DNA of 64,000 nt from Brasenia schreberi. Lineage: Eukaryota; Streptophyta; Magnoliopsida; Nymphaeales; Cabombaceae. Shown here one piece after another: positions 10,009-21,265 of this stretch. The stretch spans positions 2,430,501 through 2,494,500 of the forward strand of contig JAYKKT010000046.1 of the NCBI GenBank assembly GCA_036023115.1. The letters run 5' to 3'. Every line of letters starts with the position of its first letter. Positions within the stretch are counted from its first letter, which is position 1. The notes under the pieces are model-generated. The model saw only the letters and a list, made by a program, of their open reading frames with translations, did not search any database and was not told the origin of the DNA. The position numbers and the translations under genes are program-made.

Positions 10009-11898
10009 TTAACTCTGCCCGTGTAAGGAATCACCCTTGCATTGCCGGTCCCAAGCCCGGATAGAGGAAGGTTGTAAAACTTCGTCGGATTTTTATAACA
10101 CGGATTTTATGAGCATTGCTTTGGGGCGTCCCCACCTAGCGACGTGCTGCAGAGTCCGAATACAGTAAGAAGTAAGCAAGGGCTACTACATTTTTGCCCG
10201 AATGTAGTGAATCAATTGCAGAGAGGGTTCCCACATCATGGATGGGTGTGGGTAAAGAAGTTAGTCCCGCTACATTGCCGCCTGAATGTAGCAAAAAATT
10301 TTTAGAGAGGGTCTCCGCATTTTTATTATGGACGGATGCGGGGGGTAAGGAAGCTAGTCCTAGATAATAAGATTCGTATATTTCTTGGAATATCGGAATA
10401 TTATCCGGTAAGCTAATGGAGGTGGTAGATACTATGATTCGGAGAAAGATTCATATTCTATGTTTACAAGAGACAAAATGGGTTGGAGAAAAAGCAAAGG
10501 AGATAGAGGATACAGGTTTTAAATTATGGTACTAAGGTAAAGAAAAGGCTCGAAACGGAGTTGGTATTATCATAAATAAAGATTTAAAGGAGAGTGTAGT
10601 AGACATACAACGATATGGTGGCCGAATCATGACGTTGAAATTAGTGTTAGGAGCAGAGGTTTTGAATATAGTTTGTGCTTACGCACCCTAAGTAGGACTA
10701 GAAGATAGTATAAAGACAGTTTTTTGGGAAGAGTTAGATAAGGTGTTTCAAAAGATTCCACAAAGGGAGATGATTTGTTTAGGAGGAGATTTAAATGGAC
10801 ATGTCGGTAAAGAGGCATTAGGATATCAAGGGATTCATGGAAACTTTGGTTTTGGGGATATAAACGAGGAAGGTAGGGAGATTTTAAATTTTGCTATGGC
10901 ATTTGATCTCTTTATAGTCAATACAATCTTCAAAAAACGAGATGAACATTTAATTACTTATAAGAGTGGCTTATCACAAACACAAATTGATTACTTTATT
11001 TGTAGAAAAAAAGATAGAGCGTGTTGTAAAGATTGTAAGGTAATTCCAGGAGAAAGCTTAACCACCCAACATCGACTTTTAGTTATGGATTTACAAATAA
11101 AAAAATGGACAAAGAAGAAAAGAGTGCATCGAGCTATTCGGACTAAATGGTGGAACCTCAAAAGCGAGAAAGAAGATATATTTAAACAGAAAGTCCTTCA
11201 AGGAGATGTTTGGAATTATGTTGGCACACTCTGTGATATGTGGAACAATATGGCTATACATATTCGGAAAGTGGCGAAAGATGTGTTTGGGGTATTTAAG
11301 GAAGGTGTACCGGCACAAAAAGAAGCTTGGTGGTGGAGTGAAGTAGTACAAAATAAAATCAAGGCAAAGAGGGCATGTTACAAATTACATTATGCCAAGA
11401 AAACTAGTAAAACTTTAGAAGCATATAAGAAAACAAAGAAGGAAGCGAAAAAGGCTGTTAGTGAGGCAAAAGCTAAGATTTGGGAGGACTTATATAAAAA
11501 ACTCAACTCAAAAGAGAGTGAAAGAGATATTTTTAGGATAGCTAGGGCTAGAGATAAGAAAACTAAAGATCTTAATTATGTTAGATGCATAAAAGACGAG
11601 GAGGAAAAAATTCTAGTGGCAAATGATGATATAAGGAATAGATGGAAAAACTATTTTTATAATCTTTTTAATGAAAATAAAGATGTTAGTATTAGTTTAG
11701 GAGATTTAGCCAAGTCAGAAAAGTATATAAACCACAATTTCTACCGACGTATTCAAAAGAATGAAGTCAAAGAGGTTCTTAAACATATAAAGGGCGGTAA
11801 ATCGGTAGGACCATATAATATTCCTATAGAAGTTTGAAAAATACTAGGAGAAATAGGAATCCCAAAAGATGCCCGAGGAATGGAGAGCAAGTACTCTT
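10009..11898 (+). mobile_element. RTE-type LINE, 3' part lost at a copia insertion
   Basis: The head (from about 10009, CTCTGCCCGTGTAAGG) and the GC-rich 5' leader match the short element at 60539 and, in part, the LINE at 31331. An endonuclease and start-of-RT reading frame follows. At 11838 onward the sequence corresponds to 32838 onward of the other copy, but it lacks 39 bases around CTGGCTCACAAGACT. Homology stops at 11898, where the copia LTR starts. The expected RT core and the GTT-repeat tail are absent from this locus. Confidence 0.85.
10370..11836 (+). pseudogene. LINE endonuclease (EEP fold) and N-terminal RT region
   Basis: The frame starts in the region encoding H-I-L-C-L-Q-E-T-K-W (near 10458-10487), the Glu-containing motif of APE-type endonucleases. 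A TAA after F-K-L-W-Y (10534) and a TAA in the Y-A-P-x-V-G block (10689) break it. From 10743 it is open for 364 codons, with G-G-D-L-N-G-H-V (Asp/Asn motif), Q-I-D-Y-F-I-C and T-T-Q-H-R-L-L-V (His motif), so most endonuclease active-site residues are present. A Lys-rich linker leads to S-V-G-P-Y-N-I-P-I-E-V, the RT lead-in (V-G-P-D-N-I-P in the other copy), then TGA. Proteins of this type are often annotated as craniofacial development protein 2-like. Confidence 0.85.
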
Positions 11899-12333
11899 TG
11901 TAATGAAGTCTATGCTTCAATATAGTTGCGGAAGATCAACGAGTGGACAATACCACAAAGTAACAATCACAAGCCCTTAGAAAAGGAAATAGCCGAGAGC
12001 AACAAGTGCATGCGAAAAAGAGAATAAACAAAGCACAAGCTTGAATAAATAATTGTTATTCATTAGCCATCAAAGACTTAAATTTACAAGAGATTACAAG
12101 TGTATTTATAGAGAAAGAATGAGTGAAAGAGAGAGAGAGAGTGAGGGAGTAAAGAGAGAAGGGAGAGGGAAGAGAGGGGGGCTGGCTCTGGCTGCAGCCA
12201 GCCCCCAATGGCTATAATACTAGCCGTTGGGGACTAAGGCCCCCAATGGCTAGTGGCCCCCTAGCCCTGATGGCCTAGTGGGCCAGGGCATGCTCGGCCC
12301 GAGCCAGAGGGGCCCAGACCCATTTTCCTAACA
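11899..12333 (-). repeat. 3' LTR of the minus-strand copia element (435 bp)
   Basis: On the minus strand it starts TGTTAGGAAAATGGG and ends CTTCATTACA. The U3 part contains several GGCC-rich words and near-repeats of CTAGCCATTGGGGG. The LTR family also occurs, in fragments, at 2764 and 3371. Confidence 0.85.
12103..12114 (-). promoter_or_regulatory. LTR TATA box
   Basis: The minus strand reads CTCTATAAATAC within the LTR, about 220 bp from its start and downstream of a CT-rich tract. This is the expected position of the U3 promoter. Confidence 0.6.
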
Positions 12334-12345
12334 CCCCCCCTCAAA
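12334..12345 (-). other. Polypurine tract
   Basis: The minus strand reads TTTGAGGGGGGG directly before the LTR start. Confidence 0.8.
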
Positions 12346-12448
12346 CTGACAGCTCCATGACTTCAAGTTTGCCAATTAAAGATTGAAACCAAGGGGCAGG
12401 TAAGGACTTGGTGAACACATCTGCAAGTTGATATTTTGATTTTACAAA

Positions 12449-13200
12449 CTATAGTGTCAAGTTGCCTTGTAGATGCTCTTCACGAACATAGTGACAGTCC
12501 ATCTTTATACGCTTGGTGCGCTCATGAAAGGTATGGTTGTTGGCTATATATATAGCGCTTTTGTTGTCATAGAACATTATTAGAGAAGCTGCCAGTTGTA
12601 TGCCCAAGTCTTGAAATAGTTGTCGCAACCAAGTTAGTTTTGTAGTAGTGTTGGTCATTGCACAATACTCTGCTTGAGTGGACGAAAGAGACACCTTTTG
12701 TTGTTTCGTGCATCTTAATCAAATGAGTGAGTGACTAAGGAATATGCAATATCCAGTAGTAGAGTGTCTGTCATTCACATCACCACCACAATCAGCATCA
12801 GTATATGCAAGCAACTGAAATAACGAGGAGGAAGATAGAAATACTCCCTTAGTTGAGGTTTGTTGAATATAACGAACAATCCTCATAACAATACTCATAT
12901 GCACTGAGGTTCGTGCATGCTGAAACTGACTTACAGTATGAACATCATGAGCAATATCAGGCCGTGTTATGGTGAGATATGTGAGTGCTCCAACCATCTG
13001 TCTATAAGGTGTGAGATCACTCAGAAGTTCACCATCAACTAGGCGCATCTTCTGGTGTCTTAACAACTTTATCATCTGTAATACCTGATCTAAGAATAAC
13101 ATCATTAGTAAACTTAGTTTGTGATAAAAAGAAACCTTTATCATCATGAGTTACCTCAATGCCAAGAAAATAGGAAAGTTGACCAAGATCGTTCATTTCA
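12449..13200 (-). pseudogene. copia RNase H and RT connection
   Basis: Read on the minus strand, the higher part gives T-P-Y-R-Q-M-V-G-A-L-T-Y-L-T-I-T-R-P-D-I-A and Y-T-D-A-D-C-G-G. The lower part gives S-S-T-Q-A-E-Y-C-A-M, F-Y-D-N-K-S-A-I and F-H-E-R-T-K-R-I. These are the usual copia RNase H motifs with their acidic residues. A frame change separates the two parts near 12700-12720. Confidence 0.9.
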
Positions 13201-14130
13201 AACACATTACCAAGTTCTTGCTTGATTTATTGGATACATGTATCATCATTACCTGTAATAATCATATCATTGACGTAGAGCAAAAGGATAACAATACCTG
13301 CAGATGATTTTCTTATAAACAGGATTGTGTTAGTATAATGGATAGTAAAGCTATGCAATGTCATGAATTCAGTCATTCTATCAAACCAAGCCTTGGGAGC
13401 TTGTTTGAGACCATATAAGGCTCTTTTGAGCTTTAAGACTTAGTTTCTAGGAAGATTAAGACCAGGAGGAGGCTCCATATATATTTCTTCCTTCAACCAA
13501 TCATTCAAAAAAGCATTTTTAACATCTAACTGATAAATATTCCAATGATGAATGACACATACAGCTATAAGTGTTCTAACAGTTGTCATTCTAGCTACAG
13601 GAGCAAAGGTTTCTTCATAATCAATTCCATATTCTTGAGGATAACCCTTGGCAATCAATCTAGCTTTATAACAATCTAATGAGCCATCACCATTAGTCAT
13701 GATTTTATAAACCCACCTACAACCTAGTCTTTTTGTTTGATGGTCTAGAGACTATATCTCAAGTTTGGGCTCTAAATAAAGCATTCAACTCTTCATTCAT
13801 TGCATGAGTCCATTCTTGTGATAATTGAGCTTCTTTAAAGGTTCTAGGTTCCTTTATAGCTGAAATATTTGTTACTAAAGCTCTATGTCTTGGTGAAAAA
13901 CTATCATATCAGACAAATCTTTTAGGAGGTCTAGAATCACGATTTGACCTTCTAAGAATAGGCATAGATCTCCTATTGTAATGTTGATCAAAGGGTGTAA
14001 TAGAATGTCTGGTAATAATAGGTTCAAGAAGCTCATTTTCTTCATGAATTACCTCTTCACCTAAAATATCATTCAAGAAGGAGTAGGAAGAGTCATTAAT
14101 AGAGCTATCATCACCCATGCTTTTAAAAAC
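13201..14130 (-). pseudogene. copia reverse transcriptase palm
   Basis: On the minus strand the motifs are [18 protein letters not shown] and [10 protein letters not shown]. The catalytic box at 13266-13277 reads Y-V-N-D, so the first catalytic aspartate of Y-V-D-D is changed to asparagine. Stops separate the open pieces. Upstream (13909-14118) lies the usual low-complexity linker between integrase and RT. Confidence 0.9.
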
Positions 14131-14960
14131 ATATTCATTTTCAAAAAATCTAACATCTCGAGATACATAAAGATTATCATTTTTACAATCATAACACCTA
14201 TATTCCTTTTTGGTTATTCCATATCCTAGAAAGACACATTCGATGGCCCGAGATGATAATTTATCATCTTTGTCAGTATAAACAAAGCATTTACATCAAA
14301 AAACACGCAATCTTGAATAATTAGGAGAGACTTTAAAAAGTTTTTCTATAGGAGACATATTTTGTAAAACCGAAGAGGCCATCCGATTAATTAAATAGAC
14401 TGCAGTCATAATAGCTTCTGCCCAAAAATTTTTGGGAACACCACTTGACAAAAGCAAAGTTCTTGTGGTTTCAAAAATATGTCTATGCTTTCTTTCGAAA
14501 ACACCATTTTGTTGAGGAGTCTTAGAACAAGAAGTTTGATGTATAATCCTAAACTTATTGAGGTGGTTTTCAAAATCCTTTTGACATAAACTCTCCTCCT
14601 GAATCCGATCTAAAAATTTTGATTTCTGAATCAAATTGATTCTTTACAAGATTATGAAAAATAACAAAATTTTGAAAGACATCTGATTTTGCTTTTAAAA
14701 GATATACCCATGTATACCTAGTAAAGTCATCTACAAAAATAACATAATAGAAAATCCCTCCTTTAGACAAAACAGGTGTCGGACCCTATACATCCGAATG
14801 AATTATTTTGAAGGGTCTTGTTGTAACATGTGTTTTGTTTGGAAATGGGAGAAATTGCACTTTACCAAGAACACAATCTTTGCAAAAAAAAGATTTCTTA
14901 AATTTCATTCCAAGAGGACATTGATACAATTTTTGAGCATTAAGATTTCCAAGTCTTTTG
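14131..14960 (-). pseudogene. copia integrase
   Basis: The minus strand encodes Y-V-I-F-V-D-D-F-T-R-Y-T-W-V, F-R-S-D-S-G-G-E-F and Q-Q-N-G-V-F-E-R-K-H. These are the core D, D and E positions; the last motif normally reads G-V-A-E-R-K-N. A frameshift lies near 14600 where two overlapping open pieces meet. The C-terminal motif F-L-G-Y is also present (near 14220-14240). Confidence 0.9.
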
Positions 14961-15495
14961 TGTCATAAAAGAGCATTATTTGTCAAAACATTAACATATC
15001 CTATACTATGCAAATAATCCATAATGTAAAGTCCGCCCTCTCTATGGCCACGCCCAATCACCTTCTTCGAGAGGCGGTCATGTACAATACATCCGGTGGA
15101 TGAAAATGTTATAACACAATTTTGATCCGAAATTTGGGATACGGAAAGTAAGTTTAAATTTAGCTTTGGAACAACACTAATTTTGAAAACTTCAAAATTC
15201 TTGTTTTGCAAGTCACCAATTTTATCAATATTTAATTGTGTACCATCCGCCGTATAAACACGTGATAAGGGTTTTTGAACACATGATTTTAAGATATGTT
15301 CATTACAAGTCATATGAAATGAAGCACTCGAATCAAGAATCCAAGAAATCATACCTTGAGTTTCTTTTGTTAAAGATGAGCAAGCCACACCAACCGTTGC
15401 TTTTTCCTTCATTTGGGCTTTAAGTTGCTTTAATTTTTCTTCAAGTGCAAGAATGGAAGCATGTTCTTCTACTACGGCCACCTTCTTTTTCAATT
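14961..15495 (-). pseudogene. copia protease region
   Basis: The 176-codon open frame contains W-I-L-D-S-S-A-S-F-H-M-T. The D-S-G triad of the aspartic protease (15323-15334) is changed to D-S-S. It ends with the pre-integrase lead-in R-E-G-G-L-Y-I-M-D. The protein is otherwise well conserved. Confidence 0.85.
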
Positions 15496-16249
15496 TTGGG
15501 CAATTTGACCTTATATGCCCGGCTTCTCTACAATGATGGCAAATGATGTCTTTTCTTCCTTCTTCACTTTTGAAATGAGGAGGTCATTAAGCCTTCATAT
15601 TTGCTCCGGGTTTTGATGCGGCCAATGCGGTGTCCTTTTGAAGTCTTGTTTCATTCATTCTTGTTTTCGTCATTTGAAGATCGGTAATAATCTCTTCTTT
15701 TGTAGAAAAAGGTTTTTTATGAATGAGTGATGATCTTACCCCTTCAAATTCTTCCCGGAGACTTCTTATAAATTGATATACAAAGTCATCATTGTCTTCA
15801 CATTGTCTCTCACTAAGACATTGTGTACATTTTTTTTTGTAACCATACAATTGATTCCAAACATTAGAAAATTCCCAAAAAACTTCGTTTACCCCTTTAT
15901 CTCCTTGTTTAAGTGAGACCAATTTGTCTTTTAATGCCATCCTATGAGCTACATCGCTTTGAACATGATATTTTTTTAAATATTCTCATGCTTCTTTAGC
16001 GTTGGTGAAATTGGCCAACGTATCCCTAGTGTGCTCGTTTACATTATTCATAAGCACCCATAGGATTATTCTATGTCCTCCTTCATATTCCTCTTTTTGT
16101 TCGAATGTGGCATTAATAGAGGGTTCTACCTTTGAACCACTTACATAGCCCCATAATTTTTTGAAATACAAATAGTTTTCCATAGATTGGGCCTATGTTT
16201 TATAGTTCGAAGGTGGTAGACGAAAATTGAAACCCCCTTTATCATCCAT
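15496..16249 (-). pseudogene. copia gag with zinc knuckle, interrupted
   Basis: The gag start is at 16249 (M-D-D-K-G-G-F-N-F). A TAG follows after Y-K-T, then M-E-N-Y-L-Y-F-K-K-L-W-G-Y and a capsid-like region across 15587-16183 with one frame change near 15965. A zinc knuckle at 15500-15541 keeps C-x2-C-x4-H-x4-C. Stops show the copy is dead. Confidence 0.85.
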
Positions 16250-16283
16250 ATTTCAAGGAGAAGAAAACTAAAGAGGTAAACTT

Positions 16284-16363
16284 ACAAAATATGATCGACA
16301 CGCTTCCTGAGGTAATGAACAATACAAAATATGATCGGCACGCTTCTTGAGGTAATGAATAAT
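16284..16363. repeat. 40-bp tandem duplication
   Basis: Two 40-bp copies (16284-16323 and 16324-16363) start ACAAAATATGATCG and differ at three positions. They fill the junction between the copia leader and the end of the PPR pseudogene. Confidence 0.9.
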
Positions 16364-16369
16364 ACTCTG

Positions 16370-18594
16370 TCAGTACAATGCCTGCTCTTTTTCTTCCTCC
16401 AGAATGTCTCTTAAAACACTGCTTGAATCAGGAGCGTAACCGATTTGCTTAAGCTGTTCAGCCAATTCATTCCATTTTGCGTATAACTCATCTGACTGCG
16501 GGTGCGACATGTCCCCAGCGGTGAATTCAAAAACAGAATGGTCGATTTCAACTGAGCTACCGTCGGGTGTCTTTAGAACACCTTGAGCTCTCATGCTTTC
16601 CCTCACTCTAGTAACTTCCTCCCACTTCCGAGCTTTAGTATAGATGTTAGATAAGAGGACGGTGAATTCAAAAACAGAATGGTCGATTTCAACTGGGCTA
16701 CCGTCGGGTGTCTTTAGAACACCTTGAGCTCTCATGCTTTCCCTCACTCTAGTAACTTCCTCCCACTTCCGACCTTTAGTATAGATGTTAGATAAGAGGA
16801 CGTAATTACCATCATGGTCTGGGTTTAATGCGATGAGATGCTTTGTTGCTTCCTCAGCTAGCTCAAGATTGTGGTGGAACCTGCATAAACTTAATAATGC
16901 TGCCCATATGACTGAATCAGGTCCAATTGGCATGTTTTTTATGAAGTCCCGAGCCTCACGGAGACGTCCTGCACGTCAAAGGATATCAACCATGCAACCA
17001 TAGTGTTCTATCCCAGGCACGATTTTGTATGTATTTTTAATGGAATTGAAAATTTTGAAACCATGAGAAACCAAGCCCTCATGGCCACAAGCACTCAACA
17101 ACCCAACAAATGTAATATAACTTGGCAAAAATCCTTCTTTCTCCATCTGTGAGAACAAGAGCCTCACTGCCGTGCCCATGCATCGCTAAGCCTCTTATCA
17201 TGGCATTATAAGAGGCTACATCTCTCTGCGGCACCTTACTGAAGACACCTTTTGAGCTATTCAAATCTCTACATCTTGCATACGTGTCAACTAATGCGGC
17301 ACCTAAGTATACATCCATATATATCGTATTTCTCTGAACATAGTTATATATCGTATTCACCTAAAAGCTCAATGCACCCAGCTGAGCACACGCTGAAAGC
17401 ACACTGACCATCGTTTGAGCATCTGGTTTAAAAATTCCCAACTGCATCCTGCGAAACAGATCTAGAGCCCTACCTGGTTCTTGATTTTGAGCAAAACCAC
17501 CTATCATCGAATTCCAGCATACAGTATCCTTCTTTGGGATTCGGCTGAAAACATCATATGCATGTTCTATTCTACCGAATTTCACATAAAGGTTAACGAT
17601 GGCAGTTAACACTGTCACCGAGTTCGCAAATTCCGATCCAGTAACAAGACCAACCACACAGTCGACCTTGTCTGAATTCGACATGCTAGATATTACTGAT
17701 ATAATTGTCAACATGGTCACTATATCCGGCTTGATGTTTGACTCTACCATCTCCGACAACACCAATAAAGCATCTTCTTTCCTTCCATTCTGCACAAAAG
17801 CCGCAATCTTCGCATTTCAACTCCTCTCCGGCATCTCCCGGAAAACCTGGCATGCCGCCTCCAAGTCACCGGCCTTTGCATAACCGCTGAACATAGTATT
17901 CCAAGAAGCAACATCTCTCTCAGGCATTTCGTCAAATATGCGGCTAGCTATCATCATATCCCCACAACCAACCAATCCCCCCGCCAAAACGTTCCACGAA
18001 ATCAAAGCCTGATTCTCAATCCTGCTAAAAACCAACAAAGCAGATTCCATATCTCCGCATTTCATATAAAAATCAACCACCGCATTCTGCACGAACCCGT
18101 CAAAAACAAGCCCACTCTTCACCACGAAGGCATGAATCCCTCGTCCGGCCGCGCTGCGCTGCGCAAAAGGGCCGTGCATGCCTTGAAGGCAAAAGGCAAA
18201 GTCAAGTGATCAGGAAATAACCCACATTGCAAAACAAAGCTCGAATAGAAAAGAGGGCTTCCTGCATGAGAGTGCTTTGGGTATAGCCCCTAAGCATAGC
18301 ATTACAGAGGAAGAGGTCGGGATGCTCGATGGCGTTGAAGACGAGGCGAGCATATTCTATAGTGCCAGAAGCGGCGTAGGCACCCACTAACTTGGTGAGC
18401 AAAATTGTGTCTTGATGAAGGCATTTGCGGAAGAGTCGAGCTTGAATTTGCTTGGGTTGTTGAAATTGAATCGGCTTCTCTTTCAACAAGTGGGAGAGGT
18501 ATTTTTGGTCCTCAGCTCTTGGAAGGAATTGTTGCCTTTTGACAGGCTCAGATATCAAAAGCGTTGCTGATGTCGATGAGCTCATTGTGGTCAT
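16370..18594 (-). pseudogene. PPR protein (PLS class, E-type) pseudogene
   Basis: The minus strand encodes a chain of pentatricopeptide repeats, for example D-L-F-L-C-N-A-M-L-R-G-Y, D-V-A-S-W-N-T-M-F-S-G-Y, D-T-V-C-W-N-S-M-I-G-G-F and D-V-A-S-Y-N-A-M-I-R-G-L. An E domain follows (N-Y-V-L-L-S-N-I-Y) and then E-E-E-K-E-Q-A-L-Y. Such proteins bind organellar RNA and often guide C-to-U editing. A stop at 16370-16372 ends it where DYW proteins would continue with H-S-E-K. Disablements are a frameshift near 18190, a TGA for Trp near 17816, a TAG near 17360 in the G-A-L-S block, and a TGA for Gly near 16978 in the M-V-D-x-L-G-R-A-G-R-L block. The ATG at 18592-18594 precedes a plausible N-terminus. 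A 141-bp in-frame duplication lies in the E domain. Confidence 0.88.
16519..16800. repeat. 141-bp tandem duplication inside the PPR pseudogene
   Basis: Copies at 16519-16659 and 16660-16800 differ at two bases by hand count. The unit is 47 codons long, so the frame is kept. It repeats the residues from V-L-L-S-N-I-Y to H-S-V-F-E-F-T. Confidence 0.95.
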
Positions 18595-18600
18595 CTCCTG

Positions 18601-19295
18601 ACGTTATTTCGTGCATACCGAGAAGCACAGATCAGTGAATACAAGAAAGCGCAAACAGGGAAGCTTACGATTGATACATAGCATAAAGCATTTGAAGTTA
18701 GAGAATGAGAACCTCAAGATGTATTTGGAAGCTATTGCAATTAGCAGATTGAGAGTGTGAAGATAGAGTAACAGGTGAGAAACTCGAGCGATGAGGCCCA
18801 GAAATTACAGGGAGTGGAATACGGAAGAGGATGAGAACGCTAGGCTGCTAATAATATTTGAGTCTGGCTGGCTACTGTTCCGGTTTTGGAACCGAACAGG
18901 CAGTGGAATCAACGTTAACAGTAACCGATCGAATCAGTCTCGAAACCGGAATCAGAATCGTAGACCTCAATTTTGTTACGGTCTATGATTTTCGAAGATG
19001 GCTTCAAATAGGATATATATATAATTTTTAACATTTAATATAATAAGTTCATTAATAGCCCAATGATAAGTAGTTTCGTTTGAGGTTAGTGGATATTCGA
19101 CCCAGAGAAGGATGTATTTTGTTCTCCTTAAAAAAAATAATGGTTTTGAAACTTGATGAAACCGACAATTTTAAGATCTGAATCGAAAAGCCCTTGAAAT
19201 GGTTCGGTTTCAATTGCAGGTAACCCAAAACAAATGATTTGAAACTGTTGGTTTCTGTTACATGTGACTTGTAGGTGAAGCCTCTATATCACACT
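18601..19295. other. PPR 5' flank and a GGTTCCGG-type repeat
   Basis: No gene seen. From about 18870 to 19230 the DNA is rich in GGTTTTGGAACCG, AAACCGGAATC and GGTTCGGTTT words. Related stretches lie at 29210, 31015, 35360 and 59715. The open frame at 18791-18988 falls partly in this repeat and is not a gene. Confidence 0.5.
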
Positions 19296-19660
19296 CTAAC
19301 CAATAGCTTTTGGCCATCCTTTAGAAACCCTCTTTGAGAGAAGCATTCCGAACTTGACCAATATAGCACGTTGAGGCCACACACTCTGTTATCAATAAAG
19401 CTTTTGTCTTACGACTTTGCATTTCAATTGCCTTTATTGCCTTACTCTTAAGTATTTACCGTATTGCGTGATGTAAGTTAAAACATAAGCAAGGACCACT
19501 CTAAGCCTTAGTATCAGGGGAGGGGCCCAACTCACATTCCTTACTGGAGGCCGTCTTCACAATATCACTTTAGAAATCTGCTAATGTTGATCCAACTTGT
19601 TTGACTTGTGTCGGTCATGTTGCGAGCGTCATCAACTCTTTCGATGGTTCGGGCATGACA
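19296..19660 (+). repeat. Left LTR of the non-autonomous element
   Basis: It shares with 21266-21646 the blocks TTGGCCATC-TTTA, AACCCTCTTTGAGA, ATCAATAAA-CTTTTGTCTTA, CTTACTCTTAAGT, CCCAACTCAC-TTCC and GGGCATGACA, in the same order. The ATCAATAAA-type word could be the polyadenylation signal. Confidence 0.75.
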
Positions 19661-19666
19661 ACTTTG

Positions 19667-19678
19667 GCATTAGAGCAT
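19667..19678 (+). other. Primer-binding site of the non-autonomous element
   Basis: TGGCATTAGAGC lies six bases after the left LTR end. It differs from TGGTATCAGAGC at two positions. Confidence 0.6.
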
Positions 19679-20280
19679 ATTTGGTCTCGTTGAACATCAG
19701 TCGGCTAAAGAACTCAGAAGGAAGCATGTGGTTGCTCATGGACAAACTTTATAGAACACTAAGAGGATCATGGTTGTATCACTTTCACATTAGCTAGAGA
19801 GAACGCTACAACTAAACAAGAGGTTGGAAGCCTCGAGGCGCGTGGAATGACCCCTGATCGGTTATCGGTTGCAAGAATAATCTCCTCCTATCGAGATGAT
19901 AATATCCAAAAGCCTTGTGCTACTACCACACAATAATCGAGGGATATTAAACTTCGCGTTATTCATCGTAGGATACGCTTGTGACATGGAGATTAAAAAG
20001 GAGGATTGGGAGATCGACACATGAGGTGTTGTTACTTGAGGTACTCTCAGGATCATGACCACATCTGAGCAAGCAAGTCGATCATTTGGTGGATATGTTT
20101 GTACGAAGAAGGCGCATTGAACCCCACCACAACTTTGGACATTACCACTAAGTGTAAGTCAAGATGTGTAGCACATGGATGGAGACCTCTGGTTGCATCG
20201 AAGTGGCCCAGGATGATACAGTGGCTGACATTGCTCACGTGAAGAGTAGCGCAAATAGGTGAAATGTTCGTTCATTCATT

Positions 20281-20800
20281 CGCGCCAGTCGCCAACATAG
20301 ACTTTGCGCGCCAATGCTTATCAAGACTCGTTTTTGTTCTACGACGTAGGTCTCTAGTGGTGACTTTGGTAATACGGAGTATCACACACAAGAATCTATT
20401 TTGTGCCAGTCGCCAGCAAGGATTGCGCACCTTCCTCAGTTTAGATGATATGCGGGCTTTTAGTTTCTCGTAACCGTCTTCGGTGATGCGAAGCGCTACC
20501 TTACAAGTTAATTTGTGCCAATCGCCAGCAATGACTACGCACCCTCTTTAGTTCAGATAATACCCCATGAGGTAGGACTCATGCGGGCCCTTGGTTTCTT
20601 GTGGTCGTCTTCGGTGATGCGGAGCGCCACCTTACAAGTTCACTTGTGCCAGTCGCCAGTAAGGATTGCGTACCCTCCTCAAGTTAAGATGATACCCCAT
20701 AAGGCATGTCTCATGTGGGTCCTCAATTACTCATGGTCGTCTTTAGTGATGCGGAAAGACACCTTAGAAGTTCATTTGTGTCAGTAGCAAGTAATGATTG
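20281..20800 (+). repeat. Tandem array of ~112-132-bp units inside the retroelement
   Basis: The word TTGTGCCAGTCGCCAG (with variants) recurs at 20401, 20513, 20644 and 20776, with a partial copy at 20281. Each unit also carries GATGCGGAGCGCCACCTTA-type and GATAATACCCCATGAGG-type words. A further partial unit lies near 20940-21010. The open frames at 20264-20933 follow this repeat and are not genes. Confidence 0.8.
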
Positions 20801-21265
20801 CGCATCAATTATCGGCACTAGTCGCACTCATGAACTACCCACGTCGTCACAGAAGGCAGTAGTTGCCCTGACATCGATTTTGGCTTCATCAAGACAAATG
20901 AGGAGGCCCATGTGGCGCCCAATTCTTATATGAAACCCGGTGAGACAGGTCTCACGCGGGTCCTTGGTTACCCATGGTCATCTTTGGTGATACGAAGTGC
21001 CACAACAATGTACCCCAAATCAACAAGCATATGCAGGGTTGACAGATGTGGCTCATTGACAACAACGGATCTCAAGTGTGTCATCCAACCATTTGGACCA
21101 TCACAAGTGATTAGGGGGATTATGCCTCACACCCATGCAACAGGAGCTGATAGGAGCGAGAACGGGGATGTACTGAAGGAATCGGGCCCAGGTGGGGGTG
21201 AAGAAAATGACGTTGCCGAGGACGACAACGATTTTGAGTGTAAGAGAATGCCACCCACGGACCAA

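Larger units (their letters stand above)
11899..16283 (-). mobile_element. Ty1/copia retrotransposon lacking its 5' LTR
   Basis: On the minus strand the order is gag, protease, integrase, RT, RNase H, polypurine tract and 3' LTR. The gag start is at 16249 and a short leader runs to about 16283. The primer-binding site and 5' LTR are missing, and a 40-bp tandem repeat and a PPR pseudogene follow instead. It is a different family from the element at 4507 (its gag is of the type with N-Y-L-Y-F-K-K). The element is inserted into the LINE at 11898, yet the rest of that LINE does not reappear on the other side, so a deletion removed the 5' LTR together with the LINE remainder. Confidence 0.9.

Noticed and set aside
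11091..11351. Minus-strand open frame
   Set aside because: It is the antisense shadow of the LINE endonuclease frame.
20281..20800. CRISPR-like repeat array
   Set aside because: Units are 112-132 bp, unequal and diverged, with no short identical repeats or unique spacers; this is plant nuclear DNA.
20264..20933. Overlapping open frames that repeat S-V-A-S-N-D-C-A type residues
   Set aside because: They follow the tandem repeat of a non-coding element; no domain or start context supports translation.
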